Of a DNA stretch of 64,000 nucleotides, positions 50,965 to 59,083 are shown one piece after another. The stretch covers positions 620,001 through 684,000 of the forward strand of contig NZ_JQNA01000001.1 of NCBI RefSeq assembly GCF_000745015.1, written 5' to 3'. Every line of letters starts with the position of its first letter. The stretch's first letter is position 1. The DNA comes from Burkholderia sp. 9120. Its GTDB lineage: Bacteria > Pseudomonadota > Gammaproteobacteria > Burkholderiales > Burkholderiaceae. The position numbers and the translations under genes were made by a program. Below the pieces are notes generated by a model. The model had not been told where the DNA came from and did not search any database. It was given only the letters and a program-made list of their open reading frames with translations.

Positions 50965-52365
50965 TCACTCCATCGTCTTCAACCGGTCCAGCAATGTCGG
51001 CACCAGCTCGCTCACCGTCGGATGCACATGCATCGCGAACTGCAACGTCGGATACGCCGCCCCGGCCGTCATGATGTCGATAAACGTGTGGATCGCCTCA
51101 TCGCCTTCAATTCCGTGGATCGCCGCGCCGAGAATCTGCTTGCTGTGCGCGTCGACCATCACCTTCATGAAGCCGTCCGTCTCGCCGCGCTCACGCGCGC
51201 GGCCCACTCGCGACATCGGCATCGTCGCGATCAACGCGGCCCGCCCGTCCTGGCGCACCTCCGCCTCCGACATCCCCACCCGCGCCAGCGGCGGATCGAC
51301 GAACACCGCGTACGCCATGATGCGCGTGTCGACGCTGCGCGAACCCCCATCGATCAGATTGGCCGCGACGATCTGAAAATCGTCATACGACGTATGGGTG
51401 AACGCACCCCGGCCGTTGACATCGCCGATCGCCCAGACGCCCGGCACGTTGGTGCGCAGTTGTCCGTCGACGGGAATCGTGCCGTGCTTGTCTACAGCAA
51501 TGCCCGCAGCGGCGAGACCGAGGTCGTCGGTATTCGGCTCGCGCCCGGTCGCGAACAGCAAGTGCGACGCCTCCAGCGCGGGCACGTTCTGCTCGAAGCC
51601 GATACACACGTCGTTTTCGCGATGCGGATGCGGCTCGACCCGCGAAGGCTGCACGCCGAAGCGGAACTCCACGCCTTCCCGCGCGAGCACCTTGCGCACG
51701 GACTCGGCAAAATCCGCATCCTCGCGCGTCAGCACGCGTTCGCCACGCACGAGCAGCGTCACCCGGCTACCGAAGCGCCGGAAAATCTGCGCGAATTCGA
51801 GCGCGATATAGCTGCCGCCGACAATCACCAGATGCTCCGGCAATTCCGTCAGTTCAAGCAGATTGGAGTTGGTGTAGTAGCGAATCCGCTCGAGTCCTTC
51901 GAGCGGCGGCACGACGGCGCGTGTGCCGGTGTTGATGAAGATGTCGTCGGCGCTGATTTCGTCGATCACCGCGCCGTCCGGCCCGCTGATGGATAGCGTA
52001 TGGGCGCCGGTAAAACGTGCGTGGCCGTTGAATACCGTGACGTTGTCCGCGCCGCGCAGCCATTGTTCGACGCCGTCGCGTGACTGGCCGATGATGCGGT
52101 CCTTGCGCGCCCTGACGGCCGCCAGATCGACGCTGACGGTCCCGCTCACCTGCACGCCCAGTTCCGCGGCATGACGCGCCACATGCGCCGCGCGGGCGCT
52201 GGCCACATAAGATTTGGTCGGCGTACAGCCGACATTCACGCAGGTCCCGCCAAAGGCGCCCCGCTCGATCACCGCCGTTTGGCGGCCGCTTTCACCAAGG
52301 CGTACGGCCAGCGGCGAACCGCCTTGTCCCGTACCGATCACGACCGCGTCGAAGTGCTGTGGCAT
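50965..52365 (-). CDS. FAD-containing pyridine nucleotide-disulfide oxidoreductase (mercuric reductase/Lpd-like)
   Basis: This 466-residue flavoprotein has FAD-binding VVIGTGQGGSPLAVRLGESG, the redox disulfide GGTCVNVGCTPTK, a second nucleotide motif VIVGGSYIALEFAQIF, and the C-terminal dimer interface with MHVHPTVSELVPTLL. The overall plan is that of mercuric reductase and dihydrolipoyl dehydrogenase. It lacks the N-terminal metal-binding domain and C-terminal Cys pair of MerA. The disulfide spacing CxxxxC and the His-Glu pair are intact. The substrate is unknown. CAGGAGCG lies before the ATG. It is followed by the cupin gene. Confidence 0.82.
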   Translation of the reverse strand: MPQHFDAVVIGTGQGGSPLAVRLGESGRQTAVIERGAFGGTCVNVGCTPTKSYVASARAAHVARHAAELGVQVSGTVSVDLAAVRARKDRIIGQSRDGVEQWLRGADNVTVFNGHARFTGAHTLSISGPDGAVIDEISADDIFINTGTRAVVPPLEGLERIRYYTNSNLLELTELPEHLVIVGGSYIALEFAQIFRRFGSRVTLLVRGERVLTREDADFAESVRKVLAREGVEFRFGVQPSRVEPHPHRENDVCIGFEQNVPALEASHLLFATGREPNTDDLGLAAAGIAVDKHGTIPVDGQLRTNVPGVWAIGDVNGRGAFTHTSYDDFQIVAANLIDGGSRSVDTRIMAYAVFVDPPLARVGMSEAEVRQDGRAALIATMPMSRVGRARERGETDGFMKVMVDAHSKQILGAAIHGIEGDEAIHTFIDIMTAGAAYPTLQFAMHVHPTVSELVPTLLDRLKTME

Positions 52366-52465
52366 GGCAACGCTCCTGGGGCTTGAATGCAGGTCGTAGC
52401 ATCTTACCCTCAGCGCTTCAGGTTGCCTGTGCTGGGTGCGCTTAAGCTCTTAAGCCCTTACGCGC

Positions 52466-52693
52466 TCAAGCCTCGCAATGTGCCGCGGCGCAAATCAACC
52501 GGCGCGAGCGTTGCAACGCCGCCTGCGCACCGCGCGCCGCCACGACCCAGCCGACCTGGCCGAGATTGAAGTCCTGCGACACCATCACCTGCATGAGCGC
52601 GACCATCGGCAGAACCACCGACGGCCGGTAAAGCTGATCTCTGATCAAAGCTGGCATAACCACTCCCATCGCCCGGCGTCGCTTCGACGCCAT
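52466..52693 (-). CDS. Hypothetical small protein, 75 residues
   Basis: The frame starts at ATG 52693 (MASKRRRAMGVVMPALIRDQ) and has a hydrophobic middle (VVLPMVALMQVMVSQDF) and a basic, Arg-rich end. No clear ribosome binding site precedes it. It could be a real short protein, since the frame fills an otherwise empty gap and is protein-like in composition. I do not recognise it. It lies between the flavoprotein and the GGDEF-EAL genes, all on the minus strand. Confidence 0.35.
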   Translation of the reverse strand: MASKRRRAMGVVMPALIRDQLYRPSVVLPMVALMQVMVSQDFNLGQVGWVVAARGAQAALQRSRRLICAAAHCEA

Positions 52694-52815
52694 GCACCAT
52701 TTACGTTTCGATGGGTGAATTGTAGGGAGACCGCGCCTCCGGATAAATACCAGGAAAGCGAAGTCAGTTGTTTGCCAAACAGAACAATCGGCTTCAGCGC
52801 GGCTTAAGTGCCGCT

Positions 52816-55173
52816 TCAGCGCGTATGAATCGCACCCCGGACCGCGCCGTCGATCATGCCCAGTTGCGCTTCGCCCAGCCCGCGGGCGTAGGCGCTTGCG
52901 CCCACGGGCCGGCTGTACAGATAGCCCTGCTGCTTGTCGCAATGGATCGACCGCAGAAACGCCGCCTGTTCGACGGTCTCGACGCCTTCGGCGGTCACGT
53001 TCATGCCGAGCGAATGGGCCATGGCCACCACCGCCTGCGTGATCGCGATCGAATCGCGATGATCCGGCAAGCCGGCAACGAACGACCGGTCGATTTTCAG
53101 GTTATGCAGCGGGAAGCGCTTCAGATACGACAGCGACGAATAGCCTGTGCCGAAATCGTCGACGGAAATCCGCACGCCCATGCCGTTCAGCGCGCTCAGG
53201 ATCGGCAGCACGGAGTCGCTGTCGTGCATCAGCAGCCGTTCGGTGATTTCCAGCTCCAGCGCCGCCGGATCGAGCCCGGAGCGCGTCAGACAGCGTTCGA
53301 TGCGCTCCAGCAGGCCGTCGTTGAACTGCCGCGGCGACAGGTTCACCGCGACGATCAACTCGGGCGCCAGCGTCTGCCGCCACAGCGCGGCCTGTTCGCA
53401 AGCGCGCGCCAGCACCCACTCGCCGATCTCGGCGATCAGGCCCGAATCTTCCGCGACCGGAATGAATTCGACCGGCGACACGTTGCCCAGCTCGCCGTTG
53501 TACCAGCGCAGCAAGGCTTCCGCGCCGATCGTGCGGCCGTCCTGACTGTCGACGATCGGCTGATACACGAGGCTCAGCTCGTTGCCGGCGAGCGCGCGCC
53601 GCAACGCCTGCTCGATCACGAAGCGGCGTTGCAGATGCTGATTGAGCTCGGCGGTAAAAAACTGGAAGTTGTTCCGGCCGCGCTGCTTCGCGTGGTACAT
53701 CGCGGAATCGGCGTTGCGCATCAGCGTGGCGACGTCCTGGCCGTCTTCGGGAAACAGGCTGATGCCGATCGACGCCCCCAGGTAGTACTCGGTATCCGCC
53801 ACCGCGAACGGCAGCGCGATCATGTCGAGAATGCGCCGCGCGAGGCCGATCAGATGCGCGGAGTTGTCGTACGCGCTGACCACGATCACGAACTCGTCGC
53901 CGCCCACGCGCGCGAGCGTGTCGTCGCGGCCAATACAGGCCGACAGGCGCTCCGCGACGCTGCACAGCAAGGCGTCGCCGGCTTCGTGACCGGCGGTGTC
54001 GTTGACCTTCTTGAAGCTGTCCAGATCGACGAACAGCACCGCGACACTCGCCAGTTCCGGCATGCCGGGCGCCGAGCCCGGCTTGAACAGGTCGCGCATC
54101 CGCTCGGTCAGATAGGCGCGGTTATAGAGACCGGTCAGCGAATCGCGGGTGGCGAGAAACTTGAGTTGCCGTTGCGCCTCGCGCACCGGCCCGATGTCGG
54201 TAAATGAAATCAGCACCGAGGCCGCCACGGTGTCGCCCGGCTTGAAGATCGGCACGACGTTTTCGGTGAGCCAGACCACGTTGCCGTCGACCAGCTCCAG
54301 ACCGATCGTGACGCCCAGCATCGGCTTGCCGCTTGCCAGCACCCGCACGGTCGGACGCTCGGCCTCGGTCACGAGCGCGCCGTCTTCGTGATAGGCGCGC
54401 TTCATGACGCTCTGGATGCTGCGCCCGACGAGTTGCGAGGTCGTGCGCAACATGCGCTGCGCGCTCGGATTGCAGGCCAGCACAATACCCTCGCGCGACT
54501 GCACGACGATCCCCTCGATCAGATGATCGACCACCAGCCGGTGATGTTCTTCGCTTTGTTCGAGACGTTGCGAGATGGCGTCCTGTTGAACGGCCAGACC
54601 GACGCTGCGGCTGATGTCGCGCAGCATGGTTTCTTCTTCGGCGGTCGGCCGGCGCTGCGTGCGGTGATACACCGCGAACGCGCCGAGCACGACGCCGGCG
54701 TCGTTGTCGAACGGCACCGACCAGCAGGCGCGCAGGCCGAGCGGCAACGCCAGATGCCGGTAATCCGCCCACAGCGGATCGGTTTCGATATCGTCCACCG
54801 CGACGAGGCGACGCTCGTACATCGCGGTGCCGCAGGAGCCCACCTGCGGGCCGATCACGATGCCGTCGAGCGCGGCGCTGTAGTGCGCCGGCAGCGAAGG
54901 GGCGCCACCTACCCTGACATGCACACCGTCGGGGTCCAGTAGCAGGATCGAGCACAACGCGCCACCACCGAGCAACGCTTCCGCGTGACGGCAGACTTCG
55001 TCGAGCAGTTCGGGCAGCGGCGTATTGCGCGAGATCAGCCGCAACACGCTGCGCTCCGACGCCAGCACCTCCTCGGCCAGTTCCGGCCGATAGTGAGTGC
55101 TCTCAGGTGTGCTCCCGGATGTGCTCTCAGGCCTGGTTTCCGCCGCGCTACCAGATGTCGCTTCACAAGTCAT
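52816..55173 (-). CDS. GAF-PAS-GGDEF-EAL cyclic-di-GMP signalling protein
   Basis: This 785-residue cytoplasmic protein has, in order, a Ser/Thr-rich start and a GAF domain (about 40-195, with IGPQVGSCGTAMYERRLVAV). A PAS domain follows (about 215-330). The GGDEF domain has an intact VGGDEFVIV near residue 424. The EAL domain runs from EALLRWYN near 551 to DDFGTGYSSLSYLKRFP. All catalytic signatures are intact, so it may both make and degrade cyclic di-GMP. The inhibitory RxxD site before GGDEF is absent. There are no membrane segments. The start is the ATG at 55173 with GGGGGAG upstream; 68 residues further up in the frame are not protein-like. It stands alone. Confidence 0.9.
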   Translation of the reverse strand: MTCEATSGSAAETRPESTSGSTPESTHYRPELAEEVLASERSVLRLISRNTPLPELLDEVCRHAEALLGGGALCSILLLDPDGVHVRVGGAPSLPAHYSAALDGIVIGPQVGSCGTAMYERRLVAVDDIETDPLWADYRHLALPLGLRACWSVPFDNDAGVVLGAFAVYHRTQRRPTAEEETMLRDISRSVGLAVQQDAISQRLEQSEEHHRLVVDHLIEGIVVQSREGIVLACNPSAQRMLRTTSQLVGRSIQSVMKRAYHEDGALVTEAERPTVRVLASGKPMLGVTIGLELVDGNVVWLTENVVPIFKPGDTVAASVLISFTDIGPVREAQRQLKFLATRDSLTGLYNRAYLTERMRDLFKPGSAPGMPELASVAVLFVDLDSFKKVNDTAGHEAGDALLCSVAERLSACIGRDDTLARVGGDEFVIVVSAYDNSAHLIGLARRILDMIALPFAVADTEYYLGASIGISLFPEDGQDVATLMRNADSAMYHAKQRGRNNFQFFTAELNQHLQRRFVIEQALRRALAGNELSLVYQPIVDSQDGRTIGAEALLRWYNGELGNVSPVEFIPVAEDSGLIAEIGEWVLARACEQAALWRQTLAPELIVAVNLSPRQFNDGLLERIERCLTRSGLDPAALELEITERLLMHDSDSVLPILSALNGMGVRISVDDFGTGYSSLSYLKRFPLHNLKIDRSFVAGLPDHRDSIAITQAVVAMAHSLGMNVTAEGVETVEQAAFLRSIHCDKQQGYLYSRPVGASAYARGLGEAQLGMIDGAVRGAIHTR

Positions 55174-55580
55174 ATGTGCGCTCCCCCCAATCCAACATCG
55201 GCAGCTTAGTGTACGCGGCGCACCGGGGTTTACGCGAGTCTGTCGCGATTTAATCGCGACGCATAAATTTTGACGGGACTTGGCGGCTGACGGGCCGGTT
55301 ATGGGCGGGTGTGTGCCGTGTTGTGTCGAGCGAGGTGTTGGCTGGCGGCTGCCGGTGTCTGAGCGGGTGCAGGACACGCGGTTGAGCGATCCGCGTTCGC
55401 AGGAGACGCTGCGGGCGGTGAGTTCTGCATTTGTGAATGGGGCATATTGAACGCACCGCGGCTTACGGAGATCGACGGGGACAGAGTCGACGGCCCGCTA
55501 AGAAAGGGGCCGTCGCAGGTCTTCTGGTTGAGCGAGCGCGTCGAGTGGTTGTGTTCCACTCGCGAGCGCCGCTCCCGCAT
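55174..55580. other. Intergenic region between the GGDEF-EAL and SH3 genes
   Basis: About 400 bases. A 9-bp stem (CGACGGCCC 55488-55496 with GGGCCGTCG 55507-55515) could be an RNA hairpin after the SH3 gene, but it has no T-run. Short frames here are Arg/His/Pro-rich and unconvincing. Confidence 0.4.
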
Positions 55581-56420
55581 TCAGTGCTGATCGGGTGGAC
55601 GGCCACCGCCACCACCACCGCCGCCGCCGTTGCCGTTGCCGCCGCCCTGTGGCCGGCCTCCGCCACCTTGCGGAGGACCGCCTTGAGGACGGCCACCCGC
55701 ATTGCCCTGAGGACCGCCTGGACGACCGGCACCCCCATTCCCGGGCTGAGGCCCACCCGGTCGACCACCACCTGCACTCCCCGGCGGCGGACCACCCGGT
55801 CGACCACTACCTGCATTCCCCGGCGGCGGACCACCCGGTCGACCACCACCCGCATTCCCCGGCGGCGGACCACCCGGTCGACCACCACCCGCATTCCCTG
55901 GCGGCGGACCGCCCGGTCGACCACCACCTACATTCCCAGGCGGCGGACCACCCGGTCGACCACCACCCGGCGGCCGTCCCGCACCGGGTCGCGGCGGAGG
56001 CGGCGGCGGGTGATGCGCCCAGCGCGACTGCTGCCCATACCACGGCCGGCCGCGATAGTAATTCCCCCAGTAAGCGCCAATCGAAAACGTCACGATCGGC
56101 AGGCCGATCACCGTGCCGTAGTTCATCACCGGCACGTTGCCGCCCTGGTACGGATACGTGAGACGTCCCGCATACACCCAGCCGCGCAGATTCGGCGCGG
56201 CGACATCGCACCATTGATAGTTGCTGAGACACCCCATCACGGTCAGCGGCACGCCGCCGGGCAACTGCGTCACGACCGGGTAATCCGACGCGGGACCAGC
56301 ACGCACGTTAACCGTGCTGCTCGTATAAGCCTGCGACTGCGCTTGGGCCCCCGCGGACACAGCGAACAAACCGGCCGCTGCATAAAGACATCGAAAATGT
56401 CGAACGAGGTGCTGTTTCAT
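55581..56420 (-). CDS. Exported SH3-domain protein with Gly/Pro repeat tail
   Basis: This 279-residue protein begins with a signal peptide (hydrophobic run ending GAQAQ). A bacterial SH3 domain follows (about 30-95, STVNVRAGPASDYPVVTQL and the Trp-Cys pair WCDVAAPNLRGWVYAG). The family often binds peptidoglycan or other envelope ligands. A short Tyr/Gly segment then leads into a Pro/Gly-rich tail of six near-identical 13-residue units of the type RPGGPPPGNAGGG. The tail ends in poly-Gly and PPDQH. GGGAGACAG lies before the ATG at 56420. It probably forms an extended, flexible surface- or wall-facing stalk, which is inference. Confidence 0.8.
   Translation of the reverse strand: MKQHLVRHFRCLYAAAGLFAVSAGAQAQSQAYTSSTVNVRAGPASDYPVVTQLPGGVPLTVMGCLSNYQWCDVAAPNLRGWVYAGRLTYPYQGGNVPVMNYGTVIGLPIVTFSIGAYWGNYYRGRPWYGQQSRWAHHPPPPPPRPGAGRPPGGGRPGGPPPGNVGGGRPGGPPPGNAGGGRPGGPPPGNAGGGRPGGPPPGNAGSGRPGGPPPGSAGGGRPGGPQPGNGGAGRPGGPQGNAGGRPQGGPPQGGGGRPQGGGNGNGGGGGGGGGRPPDQH
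55745..55978. repeat. Six tandem 39-bp repeats inside the SH3 gene
   Basis: The landmark CACCCGG recurs at 55754, 55793, 55832, 55871, 55910 (one base changed) and 55949, exactly 39 bases apart. The units code for 13 residues and keep the frame. Confidence 0.9.
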
Positions 56421-56728
56421 TCTGTCTCCCGTTGCCTGCTGTTTTTCCTGCTTCTCAACGGCCGCGTTCCGACTGCCGGCCTATCTGCGCGGGTGATGAA
56501 GACCGTGGCATCCACCCATCCCCGTCCGCTGCTTCGTGAGTTGCACGGCGCATGCCTGAAAGCGTTCCGTCAACGCGCGGCGCCAAGTCGTTTAAGGCTT
56601 CGCATTCGTCTCGACCGGCAAGATTTCGTAATCACCCACCCGAACTCACGCGTTGTTCCGGCGTCCGGGTTGCGGCGACTCGACCGATCATCGACAACAT
56701 GAAAAAGCCATGCACTACCGGGACCGCC
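56421..56728. other. Divergent region between the SH3 and LprI-type genes
   Basis: About 300 bases, likely with both promoters. I could not identify a good -35/-10 pair. An in-frame ATG at 56699 could start the LprI gene 10 codons earlier. Confidence 0.4.
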
Positions 56729-57274
56729 ATGAAGAACCTTCGCCCTTGCCTGATCGCCGCGCTGATGCTCGCCAGCCTGCCCGCGCATGCGACCAGCTTC
56801 GACTGCAACAAGGGACGCTCGCTGACGGAGCGCATGATTTGCAACGACCCCGCGCTCTCGACGCTCGACGACACGCTAGGCCAACTGTACTGGAAAGCAC
56901 GACGGCGAGTCGTCAACCGGCGGGCCTTTCTCAACGACAGCGACAGTAAATGGGCGTGGCGGGAAGCGAACTGCCGCGATACGGCGTGCCTCTCGACGTG
57001 GTACGCGACGCGTATCGACGAACTACAGCGTTTGAACGCGAGCTTGCAGGCGGACACGCAAGCGCCGCTGCCACCCGCGCAAAAAACCACCACGGCGATG
57101 CTCCAATGCACCGCCGCGAATCCCGGGATCGTGGTGAACGATCAGTGTTCCACCGTGCTCAGCGAGAACGGCAGTCGATGGAAATACAAGCCGCATGGCG
57201 GCGACTGGTTCTGCGGCGTCGCGATGCTCGAACCCACCGCGACAACGGAGGTGGCAGCGGCCGCCGCGCCGTGA
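56729..57274 (+). CDS. LprI-family lysozyme-inhibitor-like exported protein
   Basis: The 181-residue protein (from ATG 56729) has a signal peptide MKNLRPCLIAALMLASLPAH, cut before TSFDC. The mature start FDCNKGRSLTERMICNDPAL and the spacing STLDDTLGQLY are the signature of the LprI domain (PF07007). That domain is named for a mycobacterial lysozyme inhibitor but is widespread with mixed roles. Four Cys in the domain fit disulfide bonding in the periplasm. A second, Trp/Cys-containing region (CTAANPGIVV to GDWFCGVAM) follows. An alternative start at 56699 would add ten residues. It faces the binding-protein gene tail to tail. Confidence 0.8.
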   Translation: MKNLRPCLIAALMLASLPAHATSFDCNKGRSLTERMICNDPALSTLDDTLGQLYWKARRRVVNRRAFLNDSDSKWAWREANCRDTACLSTWYATRIDELQRLNASLQADTQAPLPPAQKTTTAMLQCTAANPGIVVNDQCSTVLSENGSRWKYKPHGGDWFCGVAMLEPTATTEVAAAAAP

Positions 57275-57301
57275 CGCGGCCGCTCACACCAGGGTCTGCC
57301 T

Positions 57302-58432
57302 TCACTTAGGCAGCGACCCGTCCACGCCTTGCACGAACCAGTTCAGGCGCAGCAACTCGGGATCGCTCAACGATTTCCCAGCCGCCACCTTCACCGCGCC
57401 GGATTGATCCATGATCGGTCCCGCGAACGGATTGAAGCGGCCCGCGATGATGTCGTCGCGCTTCTGGCTCAACGCCTTTTGCGCGACCGGCGACACGGCG
57501 TCGGTATTGATGTCGGCGAGGTCGATCGCTTTCTCTTTCAGCCCCCACCAGACCGGCGTGTTATTCCACGTGCCCGCCATCACCTGATCCACCAGATGCG
57601 TGTAATACACGCCCCAGTTGCTCACGCACGCGCCGAGTTGCGCATTCGGCCCGAACTTCTTCATGTCGGAATCCCAACCGAACGCATGCACTTTCTTCTG
57701 CTCGGCGGTCTGCATGGTCGCGGTCGAATCGGTGTTCTGAATCAGCACATCGGCGCCCTGCCCGATCAGCGTTTCGGCGGCCTGTTTTTCGAGGCCCGGA
57801 TCGAACCAGCTATTGATCCACACCACCTTCACCCGCACCTTCGGATTGACCGAGCGCGCGCCCAACGTGAATGCGTTGATGTTGCGCACGACTTCGGGCA
57901 CCGGCACCGAGCCCACGAAGCCGAGCGTGTTCGACTTCGTCGTGTAACCCGCGACGAGACCCGCAAGGTACGCGCTCTGATAGGTGCGCACGTCATAGGT
58001 GCCAAAGTTGGCCGCCTTCTTGTAGCCGGTCGCGTGTTCGAACACGGTGTCCGGGAAATCTTTCGCGACCTTCAGTTCGAAGTCCTGGAAGCCGAAGCTC
58101 GAGCCGACCACGATCTTGTTGCCCTTGGACGCCAGATCGCGAAACACGCGCTCCGAATCCGCCGATTCCGGCACGTTCTCGACACGCGTTACCTTGACCT
58201 TGTCGCCGAACTTCGCCTCGACCGCTTTAACGCCCTGTTCGTGCGCGTAGGTCCAGCCGGCGTCGCCCGGATTGCCGAGGTAGACGAACGCGATGCCGAG
58301 CGGCTGCGCGGTGGCCGCGACCGCGACATGTACGGCGCTAGCCGCACCTAACGCAAGCGTCGCGGCCAGCAAGGCACGGACGCCTCTAATGCACAATGAA
58401 TGATGGAGGGCTCGCGCCAGCTTTGTTTTCAT
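57302..58432 (-). CDS. BMP-family (nucleoside-type) ABC transporter substrate-binding protein, orphan
   Basis: This 376-residue periplasmic binding protein starts with a signal peptide (hydrophobic run ending VAVAA). The body is a two-lobe BMP-type fold (PF02608): IAFVYLGNPGDAGWTYAHEQ, GNKIVVGSSFGFQDFELKVA, TYDVRTYQSAYLAGLVAG and GADVLIQNTDSTATMQ. Relatives bind nucleosides and purines and feed ABC importers. It is not a lipoprotein, since it has no lipobox Cys at the cleavage site. No permease or ATPase gene is next to it in this window, so the transporter is encoded elsewhere. The start is the ATG at 58432 with GGAG upstream. It is convergent with the LprI-type gene. Confidence 0.88.
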   Translation of the reverse strand: MKTKLARALHHSLCIRGVRALLAATLALGAASAVHVAVAATAQPLGIAFVYLGNPGDAGWTYAHEQGVKAVEAKFGDKVKVTRVENVPESADSERVFRDLASKGNKIVVGSSFGFQDFELKVAKDFPDTVFEHATGYKKAANFGTYDVRTYQSAYLAGLVAGYTTKSNTLGFVGSVPVPEVVRNINAFTLGARSVNPKVRVKVVWINSWFDPGLEKQAAETLIGQGADVLIQNTDSTATMQTAEQKKVHAFGWDSDMKKFGPNAQLGACVSNWGVYYTHLVDQVMAGTWNNTPVWWGLKEKAIDLADINTDAVSPVAQKALSQKRDDIIAGRFNPFAGPIMDQSGAVKVAAGKSLSDPELLRLNWFVQGVDGSLPK

Positions 58433-58547
58433 GGATTCTCCGAAGATGGATGAAGGTGCCCGCCACAGCGCCTGGCGTGGCTCGACATCACCAGGCAAGG
58501 CTCCAGCATAGGGGGCCATATTCGGAGGTCAATTTCAGCGCGAAAAT

Positions 58548-58581
58548 TTTTTTGCGGCTTTGTGCCGTTTTTTTGCGGCTG
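58548..58581. repeat. Direct repeat of TTTTTTTGCGGCT upstream of the BMP gene
   Basis: The 13-base unit occurs at 58548-58560 and 58569-58581, 21 bases apart (two helical turns), in AT-rich surroundings about 115 bases above the BMP start. It could be a double regulator site. Confidence 0.4.
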
Positions 58582-58681
58582 TGGCGCGCATTAATTTTTC
58601 GCGTATTGGCATGGGGCAAATGCGTATGGATAAGCCCGAATTGATAAGCGCGGCGCCTGGCATCGCGCTCGTGGAGATGAC

Positions 58682-59023
58682 TTAGTGGATCTTCGGCGGC
58701 GGGTCCGTCTGATCCTGATCGGGCGCATCGTCATCGCCATCGTCGTCATCGTCATCGCCCGCTCTCTCGCTGAACAACTCCGCGCACAACCCCTCGCCGA
58801 CCTCGCTCAGGCGCGCCGTGCCGGTGCCTTCCTCATTGAAGGTGGTCTCAACCAACCCGCCATCGGCTAACGCTGTCAGTTGCCGGCGCAGGCCGCTCAT
58901 CGGCACGCCGGCCTGCTTCGACAGTTTGGCGAGCGACCACGCGCCGCCCGGCGTTTCGCGATGCGCCCGCCACAACTGCGCCAGCACGGCCACCAGCACG
59001 GGATCGATTTCGTCGTCTTGCAT
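58682..59023 (-). CDS. Small winged-helix regulator with acidic C-terminal tail
   Basis: This 113-residue protein has a winged-helix segment at residues about 5-75 ([29 protein letters not shown], and [12 protein letters not shown] as the wing and last helix). The last 28 residues are almost wholly Asp, Gly and Pro ([12 protein letters not shown]). GGGAG precedes the ATG. A regulator role is likely but the target is unknown. The acidic tail resembles DNA mimics or protein-contact tails; no function is inferred from it. It lies between the BMP gene and the MocR regulator, all on the minus strand. Confidence 0.75.
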   Translation of the reverse strand: MQDDEIDPVLVAVLAQLWRAHRETPGGAWSLAKLSKQAGVPMSGLRRQLTALADGGLVETTFNEEGTGTARLSEVGEGLCAELFSERAGDDDDDDGDDDAPDQDQTDPPPKIH

Positions 59024-59083
59024 GGTTTGTCTCCCAGTCTCTCCGCCTAATCCGTCAATCTCATCAGATGCCGCTCCGTGGAC

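Noticed and set aside
52458-52700. 80-codon alternative frame over the small hypothetical gene
   Set aside because: It overlaps the frame at 52466-52693 and is Gly/Arg-rich with no start signal.
55250-55580. Two short minus-strand frames after the GGDEF-EAL gene
   Set aside because: They are Arg/His/Pro-rich, overlap each other and lack ribosome binding sites.
55745-55978. CRISPR-like regular repeats
   Set aside because: The 39-bp units are directly adjacent without spacers and code in frame for a Gly/Pro tail.
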